Below, in pieces: positions 54,300 through 62,148 of a stretch of DNA of 64,000 bases; the first letter of the stretch is position 1; each line of letters starts with the position of its first letter. Both the position numbers and the translations under genes were made by a program. Source of the DNA: Erythrobacter sp. F6033 (GTDB taxonomy: Bacteria; Pseudomonadota; Alphaproteobacteria; Sphingomonadales; Sphingomonadaceae); assembly GCF_023016005.1 (NCBI RefSeq), contig NZ_JALKAZ010000001.1, forward strand, positions 124,001-188,000, in the 5' to 3' direction. A model generated the notes under the pieces. The model saw nothing but the letters and a program-made list of their open reading frames with translations. It did no database searches and had not been told where the DNA came from.

Positions 54300-55600
54300 C
54301 GCTTGAGCATTCCTCGCGTATCGAACGTGATCTTGCCCGCAAGATCGGACGGTGTGAGGTGTTTGAAGGCGGTGTGATCGACAAGCACGACAACGATTTC
54401 TGCTTCAGAAAGCGCTTCGTCAAGAGTCGTGAGTTTCGCACCGGAGTTGGTGAGCTCCTCGCTCAGCTTTTCGGCAAAGGGTTCAACGATCAGCATTCGC
54501 TCCCCGCAATCGGCGGAAAGAGCCTCAGCAATTTCGAGCGCAGGGCTTTCGCGGAAGTCGTCGATATCGGGTTTAAATGCGAGGCCAAGGACGGCAACTT
54601 TCGCGTCTGGCACTGCCTGCAAAAGCCCGCGAATGCGTTGTTCTGTATGCACTGCTTTGTGATCGTTAACCTCGCGGGCCGTGCGAACGAGGCGCGCGGA
54701 TTTTGGGGCACCGGCGACAAGGAACCAAGGGTCCACTGCGATGCAATGTCCACCGACACCGGGGCCGGGTTGAAGGATGTTTACGCGCGGATGGCGGTTG
54801 GCCAGACGGATAACGTCCCAAACATCGACACCGATTTCGTCAGCGATCATCGAAAGCTCGTTTGCGAAGGCGATGTTGACGTCGCGGAAGCTGTTTTCGA
54901 CCAGTTTGACGGTCTCTGCGATGCGCGAGTTTGTGCTCAGACAATCGCCTTTCACAAAGCTCGCATAGAGATTGACTGCGCGCTCCGCACAGTCTGGCGT
55001 CATGCCGCCGATTACACGGTCATTCGCAACCAGTTCGCGCACGATCTTGCCTGGCAAAACACGCTCAGGGCAATAGGCCAAAGCGATATCGCCGCCTTCG
55101 GCATCTCCGAATGAAGGAATTTTCAGATCGGGCCGTATTTCAGCAATAATATCAGCGACTTTTTCGGTGGTTCCAACCGGAGAAGTGCTTTCAACAATAA
55201 CGCATGCGCCGGGCAATATTTGCGGCGCAATAGAGCGTGCAGCAGCCTCGACGTAGGCGATATCGGGCTTGTTCTCTTTACCCAGAGGCGTGGGTACCGC
55301 GATCATGTAATAGTGCGCGGTGGGGACGGATGTCGAAGCCGTTAGGCGGCCAGTGTCGGTTGCGGTACGCACCAGCTGATCAAGGTCGCGCTCTTCGATG
55401 TGCACGCCGCCTGCATTGACAGTTTCGACAACCTTTTCAGATACATCGACGCCGCAAACGTTCCAGCCATAGCTTGCTAGAACGGCCGCTGTTGGAAGCC
55501 CGATATAGCCAAGGCCGATCACCGCGATCTGGTGATCAGGGGCCGGCTGGCTGACCGCATCTAGGCCGAAAGCGGTAGAGGTATCAAAAGGCGCGTTCAT
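54296..55600 (-). CDS. wecC: UDP-N-acetyl-D-mannosamine dehydrogenase
   Basis: NAD-dependent four-electron oxidation of UDP-ManNAc to UDP-ManNAcA. The 434-aa protein has IAVIGLGYIGLPTAAVLASYGWNVCGVD (NAD site), IVESTSPVGTTEKVADII, VNILQPGPGVGGHCIAVDPWFL with the catalytic Cys in GGHC, and AVLGLAFKPDIDDFRESPALEIA. It provides an acidic sugar for the polymer. Direct repeats lie in its leader at 55611-55730. Confidence 0.97.
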   Translation of the reverse strand: MNAPFDTSTAFGLDAVSQPAPDHQIAVIGLGYIGLPTAAVLASYGWNVCGVDVSEKVVETVNAGGVHIEERDLDQLVRTATDTGRLTASTSVPTAHYYMIAVPTPLGKENKPDIAYVEAAARSIAPQILPGACVIVESTSPVGTTEKVADIIAEIRPDLKIPSFGDAEGGDIALAYCPERVLPGKIVRELVANDRVIGGMTPDCAERAVNLYASFVKGDCLSTNSRIAETVKLVENSFRDVNIAFANELSMIADEIGVDVWDVIRLANRHPRVNILQPGPGVGGHCIAVDPWFLVAGAPKSARLVRTAREVNDHKAVHTEQRIRGLLQAVPDAKVAVLGLAFKPDIDDFRESPALEIAEALSADCGERMLIVEPFAEKLSEELTNSGAKLTTLDEALSEAEIVVVLVDHTAFKHLTPSDLAGKITFDTRGMLKR

Positions 55601-55610
55601 GAACTTTTAG

Positions 55611-55647
55611 TTCCCGAAGTTACGGGGCAATTCCCGAAATTACGCGG
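55611..55647. repeat. Two 17-bp direct repeats upstream of wecC
   Basis: TTCCCGAAGTTACGGGG (55611-55627) and TTCCCGAAATTACGCGG (55631-55647) differ at two bases and are spaced 20 bp apart, start to start, or about two helical turns. They end only 11 bp before the wecC start on the minus strand, so a protein bound here could regulate wecC-wecB. Confidence 0.5.
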
Positions 55648-55710
55648 GTTTCATGCGCTCAAAGCCCTTAAAATCACGTTATCCTTGATACGATTTTTAC
55701 CGTTTTCAAA

Positions 55711-55730
55711 AGGGGCAGAAAGGGACAGAA
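55711..55730. repeat. 10-bp tandem repeat in the pssE-wecC intergenic region
   Basis: AGGGGCAGAA (55711-55720) is followed at once by AGGGACAGAA (55721-55730), one mismatch. It may belong to the same regulatory region as the 17-bp direct repeats, or be chance. Confidence 0.3.
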
Positions 55731-55744
55731 AGCGGTTGAGCGGT

Positions 55745-56227
55745 CTACAAACGGCCTGTTTCTATGAATTCGGCGACTGCAGCATGCAATTCATCGGCAC
55801 CTGAAGATCGGTCCATTGGCCAATCCTTCTGGGCCAATCCTTCAGCAATTCGATCTGCCAATTCTGTCTCATCCATGGCCACCAGAATTCCGGTGCGAGA
55901 GCTCAATTTGTCAGCGGTCGCCAATTGATGATCGTTGCGATGCTCACCCAGACTCGCGCGGCGCGGCATGAGCACAATTGGTCTTCCGAAACGCTGCGCG
56001 GTTAGCACTGTGCCGATCCCGGCGTGACTGACGATCAAGCTGGCGCTCTGGACGAGCTTTTCAAACTCATCCGGCGCAATCCGCGCATGCGCTTCCATAT
56101 TGACCGGCTTGTATTCGCCAGCACCGGTCTGCGCGAGGACAGGCATGTCCAGCGTCGGGGCGAGGGCGTCCATCGCCTTGATCAGCCGGTCAAAGCCGAG
56201 CTGCGTTCCAACAGTCACCAAAATCAC
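55745..56227 (-). CDS. PssE/Alg13-like glycosyltransferase subunit (UDP-sugar binding half)
   Basis: A 160-aa protein matching the C-terminal half of GT-B enzymes. ILVTVGTQLGFDRLIKAMDAL starts the fold, and SLIVSHAGIGTVLTAQRFGRPIVLMPRRASLGEHRNDHQ is the donor-sugar binding motif (HAGxGT, EHxxxHQ). With the upstream PssD/Alg14-like gene, which it overlaps by ATGA, it should form a two-component glycosyltransferase, as in rhizobial PssDE. The product is likely a lipid-linked disaccharide. Confidence 0.88.
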   Translation of the reverse strand: MILVTVGTQLGFDRLIKAMDALAPTLDMPVLAQTGAGEYKPVNMEAHARIAPDEFEKLVQSASLIVSHAGIGTVLTAQRFGRPIVLMPRRASLGEHRNDHQLATADKLSSRTGILVAMDETELADRIAEGLAQKDWPMDRSSGADELHAAVAEFIETGRL

Positions 56228-56682
56228 AACACAGCCCCGCGAAATGCTGGTTTTTCATCATCGGCCAGATGTTCCCACTGTGTCAGACATTCATGCGCGA
56301 AAGTGAGGGAAAGCTGCCCGCACATGGACAGTTGATCTGCGTTGGCCACACTATCGATCCAAAGCGTTTTCGCCCCGATCAATCGGCCTGCGAGGATGCA
56401 GAAGAAACCGGGTGCAGCGCCGGTTGAGATGATGACATCTGGCCTCAACCGCAGCACGATCCAAAGTGCTACAACCGCGCACCATGCCGATCGAAAAGGG
56501 CGGGTCTTGTTGCAATCGGGCAGGATCGCCGCGCCTGGCAATCCGTGCTGCGCGGCCACTTCACTGTCGGTGGTGGCATAATGGATATCGTAAGGTTCGA
56601 ACGCGGGACGCAGCAGCATCAGTTGTTCCCAATGCCCGCCGCCTGAAGCCGCCGCCAAGACTCGTTTTGTGGCTTTGCCCAC
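56224..56682 (-). CDS. PssD/Alg14-like glycosyltransferase subunit (membrane-anchoring half)
   Basis: A 152-aa Alg14-type protein. RVLAAASGGGHWEQLMLLRPAF is the N-terminal glycine-rich loop, and PDVIISTGAAPGFFCILAGRLIGAKTLWIDSVA is the diagnostic Alg14/PssD block. A hydrophobic stretch (WCAVVALWIVLRL) may sit at the membrane. It recruits the PssE-like partner encoded immediately downstream. It is divergent from the CaiB-type gene. Confidence 0.88.
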   Translation of the reverse strand: MGKATKRVLAAASGGGHWEQLMLLRPAFEPYDIHYATTDSEVAAQHGLPGAAILPDCNKTRPFRSAWCAVVALWIVLRLRPDVIISTGAAPGFFCILAGRLIGAKTLWIDSVANADQLSMCGQLSLTFAHECLTQWEHLADDEKPAFRGAVL

Positions 56683-56833
56683 TACCCAACACCTGCTTGC
56701 TTGGCCGCGTAATTGCGCGTCCTAGGCAGTATTGCGGAGCAGGCCGCAGTGTCAATCACAGGTGGATTGATGAAGCGCTCTTGCTCTCACTTGCGTCTCG
56801 CGCCAGAAGTCGGGGCCAAGAGGAGAGCTTTAC

Positions 56834-57913
56834 ATGACCAACAATGCTGGCCCGCTAAGCGGCCTGAAAGTCGTCGAGTTTGCAGGGATCGGTCCGGGAC
56901 CGCACGTGGCGATGTTGCTGGCGGATTTGGGCGCGGAAGTCGTTCGGATTGATCGGCCTGGCGGCGGGGTGATGAACCCCGTTGTCGAGCGCGCGCGCAA
57001 CCGGGTGACAGCCGATCTCAAAAGCGAAGAGGGCAAGGCGTTTTGCCGCGACGCGGCGAGCAAAGCCGACGTATTGATCGAAGGTTTGCGCCCAGGTGTA
57101 ATGGAGCGTCTCGGTCTCGGGCCGGATGAACTGCTCGCCGACAATCCGCGGCTTATATATGCGCGGATGACGGGCTGGGGGCAGGACGGTCCGCTCGCGC
57201 AGGCGGCTGGCCACGACATCAACTATATCGCGCTAACCGGCGCGCTTGATGCAATTGGCAAGGCTGGAGAGACCGCCGTGCCGCCACAGAACCTTGTCGG
57301 TGATTTTGGCGGCGGGTCGATGTATTGTGCGTTCGGGATCATGGCCGCATTGTATGAGCGCGAACGGTCCGGCAAAGGTCAGGTTGTCGATGCGGCTATC
57401 GTCGATGGCACAACCAGCCTGATGAGTTTCTTTTTCGGTCTGCCCAAATCCGCAGTGCGCACGACCGAGCGCGGCAAAGGCCTTCTGGGCGGCGCGTCGC
57501 ATTTCTATCGCTGCTTCAAATGTGCGGACGGGAAAGAGGTCTCCCTCGGTGCGATTGAGCCGCAATTCTACGCTGAACTCATCGCGAAATCGGGCGCGCC
57601 CGCTGAATTGACAGAGGGCCAGATGAACCCGGCGAACTGGGATGAAAATGCCGACAAAATGGCGGCATTGTTTGCCACAAAAACCCGCGATGAATGGTGC
57701 GAATTGCTCGAAGGAACAGACGCATGTTTCGCCCCGGTCATGGGCTTGGATGAAGCGCGCGAACATCCGCACATGAAAGCCCGCGAGGCTTTCGTCGAAC
57801 ATGATGGCGCGTGGCACACCGCACCCGCTCCGCGTTTCAGCAGGACACCGGGCAAAGTCCGGTCAAGCGCAGACAATGGCGCAGATATTGTCGCAGGCTG
57901 GACGAAAGGCTGA
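56834..57913 (+). CDS. CaiB/BaiF family CoA transferase, alpha-methylacyl-CoA racemase-like
   Basis: A 359-aa family III CoA-transferase-fold protein. LKVVEFAGIGPGPHVAMLLADLGAEVVRIDRPGGG is the N-terminal signature, and MTGWGQDGPLAQAAGHDINYIALTGALDAIG contains the His and Asp/Asn positions used by alpha-methylacyl-CoA racemase. AMACR-type activity (epimerising 2-methylacyl-CoA thioesters in branched-lipid or sterol breakdown) is most likely, but a true CoA transfer role is possible. The MaoC gene follows 3 bp later. Confidence 0.92.
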   Translation: MTNNAGPLSGLKVVEFAGIGPGPHVAMLLADLGAEVVRIDRPGGGVMNPVVERARNRVTADLKSEEGKAFCRDAASKADVLIEGLRPGVMERLGLGPDELLADNPRLIYARMTGWGQDGPLAQAAGHDINYIALTGALDAIGKAGETAVPPQNLVGDFGGGSMYCAFGIMAALYERERSGKGQVVDAAIVDGTTSLMSFFFGLPKSAVRTTERGKGLLGGASHFYRCFKCADGKEVSLGAIEPQFYAELIAKSGAPAELTEGQMNPANWDENADKMAALFATKTRDEWCELLEGTDACFAPVMGLDEAREHPHMKAREAFVEHDGAWHTAPAPRFSRTPGKVRSSADNGADIVAGWTKG

Positions 57914-57916
57914 ACC

Positions 57917-58366
57917 ATGGCAGGCAAATTCTTTGACGAATGGCAGGTCGGCGACAGCGTGGAGCATGAAATCCGCCGCACTGTGACCGAGACCGATAAT
58001 CTCCTCTTCTCCACCATGACCCACAATCCGCAGCCGCTTCATCTGGATGTCGAGGCCGCCAAGGAAAGCGGCTTTGGCCGGATCCTTGTGAATTCGACGT
58101 TCACATTTTCGCTGCTCGTGGGCCTTTCAGTGGGTGACACGACATTGGGCACGCTCGTCGCCAATCTCGGCTTTGATAAAGTCGTCACGCCAAAGCCTGT
58201 GTTTATCGGAGACACGATGCGTGCGCGCAGCGAGGTGAAGGAGCTGCGGGAAAGCAAATCGCGGCCCGAAGCCGGTATCGTTACCTTCACGCATGAGCTG
58301 CTCAATCAGCGCGACGAGGTGGTTTGCCGCTGCGAAAGGTCCGCTCTGCTGCGCCGTTCTGCTTGA
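57917..58366 (+). CDS. MaoC-family hot-dog dehydratase
   Basis: A 149-aa hot-dog protein. [44 protein letters not shown] is the MaoC helix region. The usual hydratase GDxNPxH is THNPQPLH here, so the Asp of the catalytic dyad is His; this variant is seen in mesaconyl- or methylmalyl-CoA-type dehydratase relatives. It is probably co-expressed with the CaiB-type gene in acyl-CoA metabolism. The frame of the following gene is open across its end, but the real start lies later. Confidence 0.88.
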   Translation: MAGKFFDEWQVGDSVEHEIRRTVTETDNLLFSTMTHNPQPLHLDVEAAKESGFGRILVNSTFTFSLLVGLSVGDTTLGTLVANLGFDKVVTPKPVFIGDTMRARSEVKELRESKSRPEAGIVTFTHELLNQRDEVVCRCERSALLRRSA

Positions 58367-58425
58367 CGAACGGTAAGTTTCGGGCGCAAAGTCTGACGGA
58401 GGGATTTGAGAGGGAGGAGCGCACA

Positions 58426-60330
58426 ATGCGCAATTGGACGAGTTTCGCACTTGCAGGCATTTCAGCATTGGCCCTGTCGGCCTGTGATAGCCTGACGCCG
58501 GTCGATGAAGCGCAAAGCGGCGATGGCGAGGGCACGATTGAGCTCGCCGAATTCCCTGACCGTCCATATTGGGGTGATACCCACCTGCACACGGACAATT
58601 CCGTCGATGCGTTCGGTTTTGGCGTGCGCCTCGGCCCGGAAGAGGCTTTGCAATTCGCGCGCGGTGATACGGTTACTGCGACCACCGGAGCGGAGGCAAA
58701 GCTTGCCCGCCCACTCGATTTTCTTGTGATTGCCGACCACTCTGATGGTCTGGGCGCGACACGCCGCCTTTACGATGCGCCGCGTTTTCTGATTCAGGAT
58801 GAAACGCTGCTGCGCTGGCATGACATGATGCATGAAAGTCCGGAGCAATCGCAGCTTGCCATTGCCGAGCTGATCACGGCAGCGGCCAACAACACTTTGC
58901 CAGAGGCGATGCGCGATCCCGAGGCCAATAAAGAGAACACGCGTGACATCTGGACCGCGCATCTCGACACTTTGGACCGTTATAACAAGCCGGGCGAATT
59001 CACGGCGCTGGCCGGCTTCGAATGGACCCTGATGCCTGACGGAAACAACCTGCACCGTGTGGTGATGTTCCGCGATGGCAGCGACCGGACCAGTCAGGTG
59101 GTTCCGTTTCCAGGGTTGAGCACCACTGCCGAACAGCTGTGGGACTATATGGCGGCCTATTCGGAATCGACCGGCGGCAAAGCTCTGGCCATTCCGCACA
59201 ATTCAAACCTGTCCAATGGCCTGATGTTTGAAATGACGATGCCGGACGGCTCGCCGATGACAGCGGAATACGCTGCCAAGCGTGCGGCGGCGGAACCCGT
59301 TGTCGAAGTCACCCAGATCAAAGGCGACAGTGAGACGCATCCATTCCTTTCGCCCAATGACGAAATGGCCGGGTTTGGGGTGACCGGCTGGGAGCTGGGC
59401 AACCTTCCGCTCACCGCCAAGACCACGGACGATATGCTCGCAGGTTCCTATGTCCGAGAGGCGCTCAAACGCGGGCTGTCACTCGAAGAGCAAATGGGCG
59501 TGAACCCTTATGCATTCGGCATGATCGGATCGACCGATAGCCACACCTCGCTGGCAACCGGCGACGAAGACAATTTCTGGGGCAAACACACCGGCAACGA
59601 GTACAACAACGCCGAACGCGCTCCGGCGGCTCAAAACCTCGGCACCCGCGTGGGCCGCTTTGGCTGGAATTACCTTGCGGGCGGCTATGCCGCGGCTTGG
59701 GCGCGCGGGAACACGCGGGCGGAAATCTTCGATGCGTTCCAGCGCCGCGAAGTCTACGCCACCACTGGCCCGCGTATGAGCGTGCGGGTGTTTGGCGGCT
59801 TCGGATTTGAAGACGCCGATTGGGACGGCGATTGGGTGCGCAAGGGCTATACCGAAGGCGTGCCGATGGGCGGCGAACTCACCAGCGGCGACGAAGCCCC
59901 GCGCTTTATGATCAGCGCGCTCAAAGACCCTGATGGCGCCAATCTGGACCGGGTGCAGATCGTCAAAGGCTATCTGGATAGCGAGGGCGAGATGCAGGAA
60001 CAGGTCTATGATGTCGTGTGGAGCGACATGGAAAACCGCGCTATTTCCGGCGGCAAAGTGCCAGCCGTTGGGGATACGGTGGACCGCGAGAATGCAACCT
60101 ACACCAACGATATCGGTGCACCGGAATTGCGCAGTGTCTGGACCGATCCCGACTACCAAGCGGGTCAGCGCGCGTTCTACTATGTCCGCGTGCTCGAAAT
60201 TCCGACGCCGCGCTGGTCGCTGTTCGATGCCGTGCGGTTCGGTTTCACATTGAGCGAAGATGCGATGGCAGATGCCGTCGCTCAGGAACGCGCCTATACG
60301 TCGCCGATATGGTTGAAACCAAGCGCCTGA
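58426..60330 (+). CDS. DUF3604 family lipoprotein
   Basis: A 634-aa protein from ATG 58426 (GGGAGGAG upstream). FALAGISALALSAC is a lipobox signal. DRPYWGDTHLHTDNSVDAFGFG and LDFLVIADHSDG are PHP-like metal-binding His/Asp motifs, and FGMIGSTDSHTSLATGDEDNFWG supplies further His/Asp residues, as in DUF3604. The family resembles PHP phosphoesterases, but no activity is established. It is followed by PpiC and HupE genes in one operon-like string. Confidence 0.92.
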   Translation: MRNWTSFALAGISALALSACDSLTPVDEAQSGDGEGTIELAEFPDRPYWGDTHLHTDNSVDAFGFGVRLGPEEALQFARGDTVTATTGAEAKLARPLDFLVIADHSDGLGATRRLYDAPRFLIQDETLLRWHDMMHESPEQSQLAIAELITAAANNTLPEAMRDPEANKENTRDIWTAHLDTLDRYNKPGEFTALAGFEWTLMPDGNNLHRVVMFRDGSDRTSQVVPFPGLSTTAEQLWDYMAAYSESTGGKALAIPHNSNLSNGLMFEMTMPDGSPMTAEYAAKRAAAEPVVEVTQIKGDSETHPFLSPNDEMAGFGVTGWELGNLPLTAKTTDDMLAGSYVREALKRGLSLEEQMGVNPYAFGMIGSTDSHTSLATGDEDNFWGKHTGNEYNNAERAPAAQNLGTRVGRFGWNYLAGGYAAAWARGNTRAEIFDAFQRREVYATTGPRMSVRVFGGFGFEDADWDGDWVRKGYTEGVPMGGELTSGDEAPRFMISALKDPDGANLDRVQIVKGYLDSEGEMQEQVYDVVWSDMENRAISGGKVPAVGDTVDRENATYTNDIGAPELRSVWTDPDYQAGQRAFYYVRVLEIPTPRWSLFDAVRFGFTLSEDAMADAVAQERAYTSPIWLKPSA

Positions 60331-60340
60331 GGGTAATCGA

Positions 60341-61150
60341 ATGACACTGCCGCGCTGGACCCGTGAGCCCTTGGTCCATTTCCTGATTGCGGGCGCTTTT
60401 GTCTATGCGTTCTTTGCTTGGATCGGAGGGACCGCGGTTGATCCGTCTTCGCGGGTGATCGATGTTGACCGCGATACGCAGGCGCAGCTTGCGCTTCAGT
60501 ATGAGCGGACAATGGGCCGCGCTCCGACCGATGCAGAGCTGGATGCGCAGATCGAGCAATTTGTACGGGACGAGGTGCTGTACCGCGAAGCTTTGCGGCT
60601 TGGGCTGGATCAGGGTGACGCGATTGTCCGTCGGCGGCTGGTGAGCAAGATGGATATGACGGCAGGCGCGGCGGCAGAGATAGCCGAGCCGGATGACGCG
60701 ACTTTGCAGGCGTTTCTGGACGAGAACAAAGAGCGTTATCAGACCGCGCTCGATACGAGTTTTGATCAGCTCTATTTTGCCGATCAGGCATCGGCGCAGG
60801 CGGCGATAGATCAGGCCGCAACCGCATCCGATTGGCAGGGGCTGGGCGAAGCGATCAGCCTGCCGGCCTCGATGGAGAACGCATCGCAGCGCGATATTCG
60901 CGCCCAGTTCGGCGAGGAATTTGGCGCCAAGCTTGCGGCGCTGGACACCGGCGACGCATGGCAAGGCCCGCTTCGCTCCGGCTTTGGCTGGCACATTGTG
61001 CGCCTGCGCGAGCGCGCCTCTACGGACACCGGCTTTGATGGTCTGAGGCAGCAACTCTCAAACGACTGGCGCAGCGCGCAAGTCGCAACCCGCAAAGAGC
61101 GCGCATTCGAATTGCTGCGCGAGGCATACCGGATCGAGATTGACCGGTGA
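60341..61150 (+). CDS. Membrane-anchored parvulin-type peptidyl-prolyl isomerase
   Basis: A 269-aa protein with one N-terminal membrane helix (HFLIAGAFVYAFFAWI) and a SurA/PpiC-like chaperone helix region (ARTLGR-type MGRAPTDAELDAQIEQFVRDEVLYREALRLGLDQGD), then a parvulin domain at about 125-240 ending GFGWHIVRLRE. It would fold exported partners in the periplasm. It lies between DUF3604 and HupE genes and overlaps the latter by GTGA. Confidence 0.87.
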   Translation: MTLPRWTREPLVHFLIAGAFVYAFFAWIGGTAVDPSSRVIDVDRDTQAQLALQYERTMGRAPTDAELDAQIEQFVRDEVLYREALRLGLDQGDAIVRRRLVSKMDMTAGAAAEIAEPDDATLQAFLDENKERYQTALDTSFDQLYFADQASAQAAIDQAATASDWQGLGEAISLPASMENASQRDIRAQFGEEFGAKLAALDTGDAWQGPLRSGFGWHIVRLRERASTDTGFDGLRQQLSNDWRSAQVATRKERAFELLREAYRIEIDR

Positions 61151-62148
61151 TCCGCCTGCTGCGGGCAATGCTGATCGCGGTGCTCGCGGCTTTCGCTGCT
61201 CCGCTTTCCGCTGATGAATTGCGCCCCGCCGTCATCGAACTTACCGAGCGCGAGGCGGGCCAATGGTCGCTCGAATGGAAGATCCCGGTTTCCGCCAACA
61301 CACGCGGCGCTTCGCCTTTGCTCGCGCAGCCCGTTGTCCCGGCAAGCTGCACGATGGAAGGCGATGCGGTGCAACGCGCTGCGCCTCTCGCGCTCCTTGG
61401 CAGCGCGAAACTGGCGTGCACCGGCGATCTTGCAGAAGAGAGCTTCGGGCTGAGCGAACTTATCGGAAATGCAGACGCCATCGCCCGTGTTTCACCGCTG
61501 TCGCGCCCTACTCAAACCTTCAGGCTCACGGCCGAGACACCCACCGCGACCATCGCTGCCAAGCCCGACAGATGGGCGGTGGCCCGTGATTATTTCATCA
61601 TCGGCGCGGAGCACATCCTGTTCGGTTGGGACCATCTATTGTTTGTTATCGCTCTGGTGTTGCTGGTGCGCAGTGGCTGGTCTGTAGTGAAGGCGGCAAC
61701 GGCGTTTACGGTGGCGCATTCGATCACTCTGGTGGCGACAACACTCGGCTATGCCGGCTTGCCCAGCCGCCCGGTCGAGGCCCTGATTGCGCTTTCGATC
61801 GTCTTTCTCGCCGTGGAAGTGATCCGCGCAATCCGTGAGCCGGACCATCACACCTGGACCCGCCGCATGCCGTGGCTTGTCGCCTTTGCATTCGGTCTTT
61901 TGCATGGCTTCGGCTTTGCAGGGGCGCTGGCCGATATCGGCTTGCCGCAAGGAGAAATCGCCAGCGCGCTCGTAGCGTTCAATGTCGGCGTCGAAGCGGG
62001 GCAGTTGCTAGTGATCGCCGCGCTGATTGCTGTGCTTGCGGTAATGAAGCGCATGTTGCCTAGCGCCGAAACACCGGCGATCCGCGTGGCGACCTACGCC
62101 ATAGGGATCACAGGCAGTTTCTGGCTCTTCGAAAGGCTTCTCGGTTAA
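61147..62148 (+). CDS. HupE/UreJ-family membrane protein
   Basis: A 333-aa protein with GTG start overlapping the previous stop. A signal peptide (LLRAMLIAVLAAFAAPLSA) and a periplasmic domain of about 120 residues precede six to seven helices with the HupE motifs: GAEHILFGWDHLLFVIALVLL, FTVAHSITL and GLLHGFGFAGAL, each holding a conserved His. HupE/UreJ proteins are linked to nickel uptake, but long versions like this one occur without nickel enzymes. The metal is not assigned. It shares a TTAA stop overlap with the convergent efflux gene. Confidence 0.88.
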   Translation: MIRLLRAMLIAVLAAFAAPLSADELRPAVIELTEREAGQWSLEWKIPVSANTRGASPLLAQPVVPASCTMEGDAVQRAAPLALLGSAKLACTGDLAEESFGLSELIGNADAIARVSPLSRPTQTFRLTAETPTATIAAKPDRWAVARDYFIIGAEHILFGWDHLLFVIALVLLVRSGWSVVKAATAFTVAHSITLVATTLGYAGLPSRPVEALIALSIVFLAVEVIRAIREPDHHTWTRRMPWLVAFAFGLLHGFGFAGALADIGLPQGEIASALVAFNVGVEAGQLLVIAALIAVLAVMKRMLPSAETPAIRVATYAIGITGSFWLFERLLG

